A stretch of DNA of 52,803 nt. Origin: a virus. The DNA lies in the IMG/VR virus record IMGVR_UViG_3300006865_000015, positions 1-52,803 of that record, one strand, 5' to 3'. Under the pieces are notes generated by a model that was not told the origin of the DNA, made no database searches, and saw only the letters and a program-made list of their open reading frames with translations. Every line of letters starts with the position of its first letter. The first letter of the stretch is position 1. The translations under genes were made by a program, and so were the position numbers. Positions 13,736-22,234 of the stretch are shown piece after piece.

Positions 13736-15376
13736 ATGGCAAGATGGATACACGCAAACTGCCCCCGCTCTGATTGCGGTTCCAGCGACGCGTTCTCATA
13801 CAAAGACGGAGACAAGTTCGGCTACTGCTTCAGCTGCGGAGAGTCATCTCCTATTGACGAGGATAGCATTGTCCGTGTCAAGAAACCTTCAACCCGAGTC
13901 ACATCAATGACCCTGGACCAGATTCAAGAACTAGAGATCCGAGGCTTCGAGGAGCGGAAGATCAAGAAAAATGTTGCTGCTTACTTCGATGTCCGTGTGG
14001 ACTACGACGAGAGCGGCAACATCAAGGCGCACTACTACCCGTACACTCGTGATGGTAAACTGGTTGCCTACAAGCGGCGTACGCTACCCAAGAAATTTCA
14101 GACCATTGGCGACTGGAAAAATCTTGACCTGTTTGGCCAGTCTAAAGCGCGCGGTTCCGACCGTCTGGTCATCACAGAGGGTGAGATCGACGCCATGTCC
14201 GTGGCTGCTGCTCAGTACGAAAAGTACGGCAAATTCTACCCGGTGGTGTCATTGACGAGTGCTGCGGTCATGGAGCCCCTAATCCGTAACCGCGAATGGA
14301 TTCGCTCGTTCAAGGAAGTTGTCCTCTGCTTCGACCAGGATGACGCCGGTCGAAAGGCTACCGAGGAAGCTGCCAAGATCGTTGGCTATGACAAGGTAAA
14401 GATCTGCACGCTGCCTGAGAAAGATGCCAACGAAGTCTGGCTCAAGCACGGTGGGCAAGACCTGCTGAACGCCCTGTTCAATGCACAAACCTACAGCCCT
14501 GCCGGTATTGTGCGTGGCGAAGCCATCTGGGAACAGTTCACTGCCATCCAAGATGCTGTCATCGTTGCGTACCCGCCCGCCCTGGCCGGTCTGCAGGAGA
14601 AAGTACTGGGTATCCGCCAGGGTGACCTTGACCTGTTCACTTCCGGCACTGGTGCTGGCAAGAGTACCGTCATCAAAGAGATCATGCTCCACCTTCACGA
14701 GAAGACGGAAGACATGATTGGGCTCGTATCGCTGGAAGAATCTATTGGCGACACTGCCGAGAAGTTCGTCGGTATGGCGCTGAAAAAGAACCTTGCTCGC
14801 CTCGACAAGAAGCTCAAGACAGAAGAACTCCGCAAGGGCTTCGAACAGGTGTTCGGTGATGAGCGAATCATGCTGCTGGATCACCAAGGCGCGGTCAGTG
14901 ATGACAGTCTCTTGGACAAGATCGAGTACATGGCCCTCATGGGTTGTAAGTACATCGTGCTGGACCACATCACGATTGCAGTGTCAGAGGGTGCTGAAGG
15001 TCGTACCGGCAACGAGGCATTCGATTTCGTCATGAATGGCCTGCTGAAGATCGTGAAGAAGCATAACATCTGGCTCGGCGTGATCAGTCATCTGCGCAAG
15101 ACCGACAACAAGAGCAAACCATTCGAGCAAGGCTACATGCCATCCCTAGACGATATCAAGGGTTCTGGCTCCATCAAGCAGATCAGCTTCAACGTGATCG
15201 CTTTCTGTCGAGACATGACGCATGCTGACGCAAAGATCCGCAATACCATTCGGTTCCGTGTGCTGAAGGCGCGACGATCAGGCGACACTGGTGACGCAGG
15301 TGCAGCCAGCTACGACCCCAAGACGGGCCGTCTATCAAAGAGTGACATCACTGACTCCGACTTCGAAGAGGAGTAA
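13736..15376 (+). CDS. Primase-helicase, T7 gp4-like, 546 aa
   Basis: Bifunctional replication protein. An N-terminal zinc module has C9, C14, C31 and C34 for template recognition. A TOPRIM primase core follows: VITEGEID (E148, D152) and LCFDQDDAG (D200, D202). The C-terminal DnaB-like helicase has Walker A FTSGTGAGKST (residues 304-311), a Walker B region YIVLDHITIAV and the later IKGSGSIKQIS segment. Length is close to the full-length T7 protein (566). All domains needed for a single-protein primosome are present. Confidence 0.94.
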   Translation: MARWIHANCPRSDCGSSDAFSYKDGDKFGYCFSCGESSPIDEDSIVRVKKPSTRVTSMTLDQIQELEIRGFEERKIKKNVAAYFDVRVDYDESGNIKAHYYPYTRDGKLVAYKRRTLPKKFQTIGDWKNLDLFGQSKARGSDRLVITEGEIDAMSVAAAQYEKYGKFYPVVSLTSAAVMEPLIRNREWIRSFKEVVLCFDQDDAGRKATEEAAKIVGYDKVKICTLPEKDANEVWLKHGGQDLLNALFNAQTYSPAGIVRGEAIWEQFTAIQDAVIVAYPPALAGLQEKVLGIRQGDLDLFTSGTGAGKSTVIKEIMLHLHEKTEDMIGLVSLEESIGDTAEKFVGMALKKNLARLDKKLKTEELRKGFEQVFGDERIMLLDHQGAVSDDSLLDKIEYMALMGCKYIVLDHITIAVSEGAEGRTGNEAFDFVMNGLLKIVKKHNIWLGVISHLRKTDNKSKPFEQGYMPSLDDIKGSGSIKQISFNVIAFCRDMTHADAKIRNTIRFRVLKARRSGDTGDAGAASYDPKTGRLSKSDITDSDFEEE

Positions 15377-15379
15377 TCA

Positions 15380-17578
15380 TTGGATCCTGTTGAATACCTC
15401 ACGCAACGAGTTAGCAAGGTCACGCTGAACTCGAACAAGGTCTTCAATGAGGGAGCACGCATCCTGGCCCATCACGAAGGTTGGGAGGCGCTGCTCCCTA
15501 GCCTAGTGGACCTTGCATGGGACACCCTTGTCAAATTCGCCGTGCGATCGAAGATGAGCATTGCGGGTAACACCGTGAAGCTGACCTTCATCTCTGACGC
15601 CATCGGCAAGATGATCTGCCGCAAGATCGGTGCTGATGAAACCGACTACAAGAGCACCCTCGCTCTCGGCGACTTGCTGCTTGAAGCCTTCCTGCAGGAC
15701 GAAGCGATAGACATCTATCGTGAGTACGAGGGTAGGCAAGCACCCTACGTGGTAACCGTCCTGAACATGCCCGAAGATGTTGGCACTCTCCTGCGGGGCA
15801 CCACCTTCACCAAGCCCGAGCCGGTGAAAGGACTATGGTCGCCCATCACGGGAGAACCCTACATCAAGGGCTGGACAGACAACGCCAAGTTCAAGGAACT
15901 ACTGGATAGACCTTTTGTTCGAGCGCTGAACAAACTGCGCACGAGAGCCTTCGAAGTGAACGTACCTGTCTATGAAGTGCTGAAGGCAAATCCACCACCT
16001 GACTTCTTATGGTTGTGTGACAGTGATGGTGTGCTGTTCAAGCAGAGCATTTTGGGTAGCCTACCGCCGCTGAAGAAGACGTTCCACAAGGACGGCACAA
16101 AGTTCCTGGGAAAGAAAGACGCTCGTCTACAAAAGGCGCGCTCCAAGTGGTTCGAGTACCAGCAAGTTGTGAAGAAGGCCGAGCTTGTCATCGCGGAGAA
16201 CAAACCGTTCTACCAAGAAGTCTCTTGTGACTACCGAGGACGGTTTTACTACTCGGAGACGCTGTTCGGTTATCAGGGCTCTGACATCTCCCGTGCGTTG
16301 TTCCTGTTCGCAGAAGGCACAAAGGTTAGTGAGCAAGGTCTTCGGGCCATGAAGCAGCATGCAGCCTCCTGCTACAACAGATCCTATACGATCCGTGAGC
16401 TCAAGAAGCTCCCCTGGTTGACTACCGACTACGTGGCTCACCTTGAGCAGGAAGGTCTCGACTCCATCAGCCTTGACAAGATGACGATCGAAGACCGAGT
16501 GGCCTGGGCTACGGCGCACATGGACAAAATCACCAACGAGTGGGCTTTTAAGTTGCAGGAGACTGCCGAGAAGCCATACCTGTTCTTGGCCGTCTGCAAG
16601 GAGCTACGCGGCTGGCAAATGGACCCCGACATGTTCGAGTCCAAGCTGCCTATTCCTCGTGACGCATCCAACAACGGCTGGCAACATCTGGCGGCAATGT
16701 CAAAGGATCGTGACGCTGGCATGTTAGTCTCGCTGGTCCCCACAAAGATCCAGAAGGACTTCTATGTCGCAGTGGCTAAAGAGATGATCCACGCAAGGCC
16801 GAAGTGGTACGCTGACAGGAACATCCCGATGAAGCACATCCGAAAGGGTATCGCCAAGAGGGGTTCCATGACACGGGCCTACTCTGCGGGTCGTAACCGG
16901 ATCGCTCGCAACATGTACGACGACTGCCATGTGGAAGGCTTCACCACGAAGTATTCCATTAGTGAGGATGACTGCTACGAGTTGTCTGGCGATCTGGTCG
17001 ATGCTGTGAACCACGTATGCGCTGGTCCGCTGAAGACGACAAAATACCTGCAGAAGATCGCAGCGCACGAATTGGACCAAGGTAAGGAACATCTGGAATG
17101 GACCACACCAAGTGGATTTCCGGTAGTGTACAAGGCAGTGCTGCAGCATGAGCATCGTCAGCGGGGCACTATCCGGGGGATCAAGGGCAACAAAGATGGT
17201 CGCATCATGCATGTTATCCGAGTTGATGTCATCAACAAAGAAACCGGAGGGAAGGTGCCATGCCGAAGAAGCTTCGCCAGCGGTATCAGCCCCAACTTCG
17301 TCCACTCGATGGACGCAGCCCACCTTGCCAACACGGTAAACGCGTTCGATGGTGCATTCTGTGCTGTTCACGATTCGTTTGCGACGCTGTGTGAAGATGT
17401 GGAGCTGCTGACGGACATCGCCAAGATGACCTTCATTGCTCAGTATGACGTTGAGAACTTCTTCGATGTGATCGACACCTTGCTGGTTGAAGACCGTGAA
17501 GCCTTTATCACTAAGCAACCGCCTCTTGGTACGCTAGACGTGAATGAAGTCGTTGACTCTGAATACTTCCTCTCATAA
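15380..17578 (+). CDS. Single-subunit T7-type RNA polymerase, 732 aa
   Basis: A TTG start 3 bases after the primase-helicase stop with GAGGAG upstream. Catalytic motifs: DYRGR (284-288), motif A RDASNNGWQH (D428), motif B RKGIAKRGSMTRAY (K493, Y501), PNFVHSMDAAHL (H642, D645) and motif C AVHDSFAT (H664, D665). At 732 residues it is about 150 shorter than T7 RNA polymerase, mostly in the N-terminal promoter-recognition half. It should transcribe middle or late genes from phage promoters, but I could not find a repeated promoter sequence in the window. A second, virion-type polymerase is encoded at 22235-26053. Confidence 0.95.
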   Translation: MDPVEYLTQRVSKVTLNSNKVFNEGARILAHHEGWEALLPSLVDLAWDTLVKFAVRSKMSIAGNTVKLTFISDAIGKMICRKIGADETDYKSTLALGDLLLEAFLQDEAIDIYREYEGRQAPYVVTVLNMPEDVGTLLRGTTFTKPEPVKGLWSPITGEPYIKGWTDNAKFKELLDRPFVRALNKLRTRAFEVNVPVYEVLKANPPPDFLWLCDSDGVLFKQSILGSLPPLKKTFHKDGTKFLGKKDARLQKARSKWFEYQQVVKKAELVIAENKPFYQEVSCDYRGRFYYSETLFGYQGSDISRALFLFAEGTKVSEQGLRAMKQHAASCYNRSYTIRELKKLPWLTTDYVAHLEQEGLDSISLDKMTIEDRVAWATAHMDKITNEWAFKLQETAEKPYLFLAVCKELRGWQMDPDMFESKLPIPRDASNNGWQHLAAMSKDRDAGMLVSLVPTKIQKDFYVAVAKEMIHARPKWYADRNIPMKHIRKGIAKRGSMTRAYSAGRNRIARNMYDDCHVEGFTTKYSISEDDCYELSGDLVDAVNHVCAGPLKTTKYLQKIAAHELDQGKEHLEWTTPSGFPVVYKAVLQHEHRQRGTIRGIKGNKDGRIMHVIRVDVINKETGGKVPCRRSFASGISPNFVHSMDAAHLANTVNAFDGAFCAVHDSFATLCEDVELLTDIAKMTFIAQYDVENFFDVIDTLLVEDREAFITKQPPLGTLDVNEVVDSEYFLS

Positions 17579-17586
17579 GGACTCCC

Positions 17587-17742
17587 ATGAAAGACTGGAA
17601 AATCACTTGGTACGAGCACGGTCTCAAGACGAAGATCATTAAGATGACCAACATCTACAACCTTCCAATGGACCTCAGTGCAAACGGAATCCCCGAATGG
17701 TGCGTGATCAGAATTGAGCAAGTTCCTGCTGAGATTGTATGA
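17587..17742 (+). CDS. Small hypothetical protein, 51 aa
   Basis: ATG 17587 follows the polymerase gene with an AAGGAC ribosome site and ends in an ATGA overlap with the macro-like gene. The protein (MKDWKITWYEHG, KIIKMTNIYNLP, EWCVIRIEQVPAEIV) looks like a small beta-rich domain. No family recognised. Confidence 0.6.
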   Translation: MKDWKITWYEHGLKTKIIKMTNIYNLPMDLSANGIPEWCVIRIEQVPAEIV

Positions 17743-18116
17743 AACCATTCAAGACAGACTTCTTCTTACCAGGTAGCAAAAGGATATTTGTCTTCGGATC
17801 CAACCAGCTGGGCATACACGGTGCTGGTGCCGCTAAGTGGGCGCTCGACCACGCAGGTGCCAAGTGGGGACAACCCCACGGCGGTCAAGGTCAGTCGTAC
17901 GCCATCCCAACGAAGGACTTCAACATGAAACCACTAAGCCTGGACCATATTCGTTGGGGTGTAGAGGGTCTCATCCGAGAGGCACTCAAGAGACCTGAGC
18001 TCACTTTTTATGTGACGCCTATCGGTTGTGGTTATGCAAGACGAAACCCTGCTGATATCAAGCCCTTCTTCGAGGGGCATCCCGACAACATCATTCTACC
18101 TCCGGAGTTCAAGTGA
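17739..18116 (+). CDS. Macro-domain-like phage non-structural protein, 125 aa
   Basis: Residues about 15-60 show IFVFGSNQLGIHGAGAAKWAL and GGQGQSYAIPTKD, and later FYVTPIGCGYA with PADIKPFF. This is a well-marked phage family (the A1S_2505 type) whose glycine-rich loops and order of strands resemble macro domains that bind or hydrolyse ADP-ribose derivatives. A role in NAD/ADP-ribose metabolism, or in undoing ADP-ribosylation used by host defences, is plausible but not shown. It is tightly coupled to its neighbours on both sides. Confidence 0.7.
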   Translation: MKPFKTDFFLPGSKRIFVFGSNQLGIHGAGAAKWALDHAGAKWGQPHGGQGQSYAIPTKDFNMKPLSLDHIRWGVEGLIREALKRPELTFYVTPIGCGYARRNPADIKPFFEGHPDNIILPPEFK

Positions 18117-18430
18117 CTATAGAACTGGTTCAGCTAAAGCAGGCACCTTCGCAAGATGGTGAGTATCTCAACATCGACCTCCTCTTCCAAATCGACGACA
18201 AGTGTTATTGGCGTCATATCGAATTGGACGACACGCCGACGGTACTTGCTGATGGGTCTACTGTTGCTGGCTGGAAGGAACTAATGTACATCATCAATAA
18301 GCAGCTAAAGTCTGTTGAGAAAGAGCACTTCCTCAATGCAGACGCTGTGACGCGGAAGCTGTCACCCGATCCGATCCATCCTGACCTGATGGACACGATC
18401 ATTCGCCTCGAACAGCTTGTCAAGGCATGA
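18113..18430 (+). CDS. Hypothetical protein, 105 aa
   Basis: A GTG start in a GTGA overlap with CCGGAG upstream. The N-terminal half reads as beta strands (IELVQLKQ, YLNIDLLFQIDDKCYWRHIEL) and the C-terminal half as helices (ELMYIINKQLKSV, LMDTIIRLEQLV). No family recognised. It is flanked by two genes with nucleotide-binding folds. Confidence 0.65.
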   Translation: MTIELVQLKQAPSQDGEYLNIDLLFQIDDKCYWRHIELDDTPTVLADGSTVAGWKELMYIINKQLKSVEKEHFLNADAVTRKLSPDPIHPDLMDTIIRLEQLVKA

Positions 18431-18789
18431 AGGTCATTGTAGCAGGCTCTCGCAACTGGACTAAGCGAGACTGGCTCTTTACGGAGTTAGACAAGTTGCG
18501 CAATACGCTACCCATCACAGAAGTAGTGTCCGGTGGTGCTAAAGGAGCTGACTCCCTAGGTGAATTCTGGGCTGAAAAACGGGGAGTACCACTCACCCGG
18601 TTCCCTGCGGAATGGCTCCGTGAGGATGGTACTGTGGACAAGGCAGCTGGCTTCAAACGCAACGTGAAGATGGCAGAGTACGCAGATGCCCTTGTCGCTT
18701 TCTCCACTGGTACAAAAGGTACCGCTCACATGCTGAAAACAATGAGTATCAAAGGGAAGCCGACATTCCTCTTCTCGGCAACCACTTGA
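18427..18789 (+). CDS. SLOG-domain (DUF2493/YspA-type) protein, 120 aa
   Basis: A Rossmann-like nucleotide sensor fold: VIVAGSRNW at residue 3, VVSGGAKGADSLGEFWA around residues 33-50, FPAEW, then RNVKMAEYADALVAF and GTKGTAHMLK. The GSR and GGAKGAD motifs are the ligand-binding loops of the SLOG superfamily (YAcAr/DUF2493 group). SLOG proteins bind nucleotides or nucleotide-derived signals. Phages commonly carry this version; its exact ligand is unknown. ATGA overlap with the previous gene. Confidence 0.8.
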   Translation: MKVIVAGSRNWTKRDWLFTELDKLRNTLPITEVVSGGAKGADSLGEFWAEKRGVPLTRFPAEWLREDGTVDKAAGFKRNVKMAEYADALVAFSTGTKGTAHMLKTMSIKGKPTFLFSATT

Positions 18790-18842
18790 GCCGGACCCTA
18801 AAGACAACCCTCCCACCTACCTAACACAAGAGGATCACCTAA

Positions 18843-20714
18843 ATGACCCCGTACCAAGAATTCATCGCCAAGAGCCGCTACGCCCGCTACCTGCCAGACG
18901 AGGCCCGTCGAGAGGACTGGCCTGAGACGGCTCAACGATGGATCAATTTCTTCAAAGCGCAGTACCCACAGGCTCCGGAATGGATCTGGCCTGAACTGCA
19001 GAACTCCATTCTGAACCTCGAAGCCCTGCCCTCAATGCGCAGCATCATGACGGCTGGTCCTGCTCTGGAGCGTACCCATGTCTCGGCCTACAATTGCAGT
19101 TATCTTCCCGTTGATCATCCGCGCAGTTTCGACGAGGCAATGTACATCCTGCTCTGCGGAACAGGTGTAGGTTTCTCAGTTGAGTCTCAGTACACGAGTC
19201 AACTGCCAGAAGTGCCGTCCCGTGTTTCGGCTTCCAACTACGTCATTGTTGTTGAAGACAGCAAAGAGGGTTGGTGTTACGCTTACCAAGATCTTCTACG
19301 AAATCTTTGGGAAGGCAAAATCCCAGAATGGGATGTATCTGGTGTGCGTCCTGCAGGAGCACCGCTCAAGACTTTCGGAGGCAGAGCCTCTGGCCCCGGG
19401 CCTCTCGTTGATCTGTTCAACTTCACCGTTAGCAAGTTCAAGGAAGCTGCCGGACGTCAGCTGACCACGCTAGAATGCCATGATATCATGTGCAAGATCG
19501 GTGAAGTTGTCGTCGTGGGTGGTGTCCGCCGCTCCGCGATGATCAGCCTGGGAGACCTTGCCGACGAGCAACATGCGACAGCGAAAACGGGACCGTGGTG
19601 GGAAGCCCATCCGGAACGCGCCCTCGCCAACAACAGCGCGATTTACGCAGATCGTCCTTCCCATGAAGATTTTCTCCGCGAGTGGGATACTGTTAGGAAT
19701 TCAGGTTCCGGTGAGCGCGGTATTATCAATCGTGCTGCACTCCAACGACAAGCGGCGCGCTTTGGTCTGAGAAGCATCGACGATAACTACGGCACAAACC
19801 CCTGCGCCGAGATCATCCTGAAGCCCTACCAGTTTTGCAACCTGTCCACAGCGGTAATTCGGTCTGACGACACCCGCGCTGACATCCGTCGCAAGATTGT
19901 GCTGGCCACCATCTTCGGCACCATGCAGAGTGGTCTCACCGACTTTGATTACCTCCGCCCTATCTGGAAGGAGAACACCGAGGCAGAGAACCTTCTGGGT
20001 GTGTCCATGACGGGTATCTTCAGCAATCGGCACCTCACTGGCCTGAGCCCGACTCACAAGGCATTCCGCAAGGAGCTTCGGGAGCTGGCTCGCATGATCA
20101 ATGAAAAGTGGGCTCCGCGACTCGGCCTCAAGCCCTCTGCTGCGGTGACCTGTGTCAAGCCCGAAGGTACTGTGTCTCAGCTGGCACTTACTGAGAGTGG
20201 TCTGCATCCAGGTCATTCTGAGTACTACATTCGTCGGGTGCGCCAAGACCGAAAGGATCCTCTGACTCAGTTCATGATCGAGCAAGGTGTGCCTTACGAA
20301 GCTGACGTCATGAAGCCGAATGACACCGTGGTGTTCTCCTTCCCGATGAACTCCAAAGGTATTGTGCGGAAGGACATCACCGCTGTTGAGCACCTTGAAC
20401 TGTGGCTTGCCTTCCAGGAAGAGTACTGTGAGCACAAGCCTTCTGTCACGATCTCCATCAAGGATCACGAATGGAAGGAAGTTGGTGACTGGTTGTTCAA
20501 GAACTTCGACAAGTGTACTGGTGTTTCGGTCCTGCCTGATGATGGTGGCACCTATAGGCAGGCACCGTATGAGGAGATTGACAAGCAAACTTACGACAAA
20601 CTATCTGCTGAGATGTCTCACATCAACTGGTCTCTGTTCCGTGAGGAAGAGGACACGGTACAAGGTGCTCAGCTTCTAGCCTGCACTTCTGGTGCTTGTG
20701 AGATCAACTTTTGA
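18843..20714 (+). CDS. nrdJ: Adenosylcobalamin-dependent (class II) ribonucleotide reductase, 623 aa
   Basis: Makes deoxynucleotides from ribonucleotides. Key residues can be placed: SAYNCSYLP (C85), the active-site NPCAEI (N319, C321, E323) with YQFCNLST, and the C-terminal redox pair CTSGAC (C614, C619) just before EINF. No separate small subunit is encoded nearby, and the layout fits monomeric class II enzymes, which need vitamin B12. It is shorter than Lactobacillus RTPR (739). A thioredoxin-like gene follows two genes on. GAGGAT precedes ATG 18843. The host must supply or import cobalamin. Confidence 0.9.
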   Translation: MTPYQEFIAKSRYARYLPDEARREDWPETAQRWINFFKAQYPQAPEWIWPELQNSILNLEALPSMRSIMTAGPALERTHVSAYNCSYLPVDHPRSFDEAMYILLCGTGVGFSVESQYTSQLPEVPSRVSASNYVIVVEDSKEGWCYAYQDLLRNLWEGKIPEWDVSGVRPAGAPLKTFGGRASGPGPLVDLFNFTVSKFKEAAGRQLTTLECHDIMCKIGEVVVVGGVRRSAMISLGDLADEQHATAKTGPWWEAHPERALANNSAIYADRPSHEDFLREWDTVRNSGSGERGIINRAALQRQAARFGLRSIDDNYGTNPCAEIILKPYQFCNLSTAVIRSDDTRADIRRKIVLATIFGTMQSGLTDFDYLRPIWKENTEAENLLGVSMTGIFSNRHLTGLSPTHKAFRKELRELARMINEKWAPRLGLKPSAAVTCVKPEGTVSQLALTESGLHPGHSEYYIRRVRQDRKDPLTQFMIEQGVPYEADVMKPNDTVVFSFPMNSKGIVRKDITAVEHLELWLAFQEEYCEHKPSVTISIKDHEWKEVGDWLFKNFDKCTGVSVLPDDGGTYRQAPYEEIDKQTYDKLSAEMSHINWSLFREEEDTVQGAQLLACTSGACEINF

Positions 20715-20872
20715 ACCTAACCTACGTCTTCTTAGGTGTGCCACTGACAATGTACATTCTTCAGGCTCTCGTGGTGTACGCACCGCAGGGCCGATGGGGG
20801 ATGTGCCTTGCTCTGCTGGCGTACGCACTAGCTAACGTGGGCCTCATCTGGGACGCAATTGTCAACTCATGA
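20711..20872 (+). CDS. Small two-helix membrane protein, 53 aa
   Basis: A TTG start in a TTGA overlap with the reductase stop. Two hydrophobic helices (LTYVFLGVPLTMYILQALVVY and WGMCLALLAYALANVGLIW) flank a short loop APQGR, giving a hairpin in the membrane. It ends in an ATGA overlap with the thioredoxin-like gene. Location between reductase and reductant is probably positional only. Function unknown. Confidence 0.55.
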   Translation: MNLTYVFLGVPLTMYILQALVVYAPQGRWGMCLALLAYALANVGLIWDAIVNS

Positions 20873-21138
20873 AAATCCTAAGCTTCTACGGAAAGAACTG
20901 CGAACCCTGTAAGGCCCTTAAAGGGCTCCTCAGCATGCCTGAGTTCGGGGAAATCGATGTCGAGTACATTGATGTCTACTCGAAGAAAGGCTACAACATT
21001 GTTCTCGAACGGGGCCTTGACAAGATCCCAACCCTGGTCAAGGTCTGTGATGATGGAGCGGAAACGATGATCATCGGACTCCCTACGATCAACTACCTCG
21101 CGGCCTTCTGTGGCCTGCAACCTACTCAAAAGGACTGA
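20869..21138 (+). CDS. Thioredoxin/glutaredoxin-like protein, 89 aa
   Basis: The fold starts MKILSFYGKNCEPCKALKGLL with the redox motif CEPC (C11, C14), followed by a strand VEYIDV, the cis-Pro segment KIPTLV and a second strand. Length and motif fit small phage glutaredoxin-like proteins. It probably reduces the C-terminal cysteine pair of the ribonucleotide reductase encoded just upstream. Confidence 0.85.
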   Translation: MKILSFYGKNCEPCKALKGLLSMPEFGEIDVEYIDVYSKKGYNIVLERGLDKIPTLVKVCDDGAETMIIGLPTINYLAAFCGLQPTQKD

Positions 21139-21141
21139 ACC

Positions 21142-21270
21142 ATGTACTACCGCCACATCGAAACCAACGCCAAGGCTAAGGCTGAACACGACCGCAACCA
21201 GAAAGATGCCGCGTTGGAGCGTGCAGACAAGCGGCGTGCCTGGAATAAGGCCAACAAGAAGGCGCAGTAA
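21142..21270 (+). CDS. Small charged helical protein, 42 aa
   Basis: ATG 21142 follows AAGGACTGAACC. Almost all of the peptide is one charged helix (NAKAKAEHDRNQKDAALERA, KRRAWNKANKKAQ). Its stop TAA overlaps the next ATG (TAATG). No family recognised. Confidence 0.55.
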   Translation: MYYRHIETNAKAKAEHDRNQKDAALERADKRRAWNKANKKAQ

Positions 21271-21362
21271 TGCGCGGCATCCCACGTAGCAGAGCCACGT
21301 TCAGCTGCTCTCCCCGAGAGCTTTGGCTAGGGCGTCGCGTCAAAGAGCTCTGGAGCAAGTGA
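21270..21362 (+). CDS. Possible basic microprotein, 30 aa
   Basis: Starts in a TAATG overlap and ends in a TGATG that could start another frame at 21362. The product is basic (MRGIPRSRATFSCSPRELW, LGRRVKELWSK). There is no independent ribosome site, so it would depend on coupling. Low confidence. Confidence 0.35.
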   Translation: MRGIPRSRATFSCSPRELWLGRRVKELWSK

Positions 21363-21413
21363 TGGAATCATTCGACGACTTTCAACTTCGACGTTTCAAA
21401 GAGGAGAAAGCAA

Positions 21414-21530
21414 ATGGGCAAGGGCAGTACTCGCCGACCGACCGACGAGAAGACGTTCCGGGAGAACTACGACAAGATCTTCGGCAAGAAACCACAGGCA
21501 CCGCAGCCTCTGGAGAAGCAGCCGCAGTGA
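21414..21530 (+). CDS. Small phage protein of the MGKGS-RRP type, 38 aa
   Basis: ATG 21414 is preceded by a strong GAGGAG site. The peptide MGKGSTRRPTDEKTFRENYD then KIFGKKP and a Pro/Gln tail resembles a short conserved protein seen in many phages. Function unknown. It overlaps a longer alternative reading in another frame that begins at 21362 (MESFDDFQLRRF), which I judge less likely. Its stop overlaps a GTG start. Confidence 0.65.
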   Translation: MGKGSTRRPTDEKTFRENYDKIFGKKPQAPQPLEKQPQ

Positions 21531-21817
21531 CAATGGAAGACGCATACGTTTTGGACTGCGCAGGGCAGAAAACCCGTGTGGGCGACAGCTTCTCCTACGC
21601 CACCCGGCGCGGCAGCAACCTGCAGGTCAACTTGTATGTGCTCGATTCCATTGAGATGTCCTCTGTGAAGGCGACCATCATCGGTGGTCCTGCCTATGAG
21701 CGGCGTGCTAAGACGTACGACCGTAAGAGGGGTAGTTACGTAGATAGCAAACCTAGGCAGAGCAACCTGGGTTGTTTTGGCAAGCGAGCTACCCGTGTTG
21801 GAGGCATCTTTGGGTAA
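21527..21817 (+). CDS. Hypothetical protein, 96 aa
   Basis: Start taken at GTG 21527 in a GTGA overlap with GGAG upstream; ATG 21533 is the alternative. The sequence looks beta-rich (AYVLDCAGQKTRVGDSFSY, NLQVNLYVLDSIEM, VKATIIGGPAYERR) with a basic C-terminal part (KTYDRKRGSYVDSKPRQ). It suggests a small barrel fold. No family recognised. Confidence 0.6.
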   Translation: MTMEDAYVLDCAGQKTRVGDSFSYATRRGSNLQVNLYVLDSIEMSSVKATIIGGPAYERRAKTYDRKRGSYVDSKPRQSNLGCFGKRATRVGGIFG

Positions 21818-21866
21818 AGTCGTAATCAACCCTGCACTCTTAGCGGCTCTCAATCAAGGTCATTGA
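21810..21866 (+). CDS. Possible 18-aa peptide
   Basis: A TTG codon with a very good GGAGG site 5 bases upstream opens an 18-codon frame, MGKVVINPALLAALNQGH, ending at TGA 21866. It overlaps the upstream stop. Only the ribosome site supports it. Confidence 0.25.
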   Translation: MGKVVINPALLAALNQGH

Positions 21867-21923
21867 AGACCGCCTAAAAGTGGGGTGGAGAGCGCCTCTA
21901 CGAAAGATCATGAAAGGATTGCA

Positions 21924-22181
21924 ATGAAGAATTACAACATGTTCGCCCTAGAAGGCGACACCGATACCAGTGACATGGACGTCTGTCAGACCCTCGGGCT
22001 GGACATCAACCTAGCTGGTACTCCTCAGATCAATGATGCTGCCATCGAAGCCATGATGCGTCAGAACATCAGCATGATGGTGCGAGCTGGTATGAGTGAA
22101 GCTGAGGCGCAGCATCAGGCTAACGTACTCGCTGACCAGACGCGTAAGCGGGTTCAACTCGCAATGTCAAATCAGCAGTAA
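21924..22181 (+). CDS. Hypothetical protein, 85 aa, last gene of the plus-strand arm
   Basis: Start chosen at ATG 21924 (MKNYNMFALEGD) with AAAGGA 6 bases upstream; the in-frame ATG at 21885 lacks this. An acidic N-terminus (EGDTDTSDMD) is followed by helices rich in Met, Ala and Gln (AIEAMMRQNISMMVRAGM, EAQHQANVLADQ). No family recognised. The bidirectional terminator follows within 11 bases. Confidence 0.65.
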   Translation: MKNYNMFALEGDTDTSDMDVCQTLGLDINLAGTPQINDAAIEAMMRQNISMMVRAGMSEAEAQHQANVLADQTRKRVQLAMSNQQ

Positions 22182-22191
22182 ACAAAAGAAG

Positions 22192-22225
22192 AGCCCCCAC
22201 CTGTGGATAACCACGGGTAGGGGCT
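22192..22225. terminator. Bidirectional terminator between the converging arms
   Basis: AGCCCCCACCTGTGG, loop ATAA, CCACGGGTAGGGGCT forms a 15-base stem with two imperfect pairs. On the plus strand it is followed by TTTTCATT; on the minus strand it reads into CTCTTCTTTTGTTT. It serves both the 85-aa gene (plus) and the virion polymerase gene (minus), which stop 10 bases away on either side. Confidence 0.88.
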
Positions 22226-22234
22226 TTTCATTGC

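Noticed and set aside
19701-20588. 295-codon minus-strand open frame
   Set aside because: It is antisense to the ribonucleotide reductase gene; composition is that of a shadow frame.
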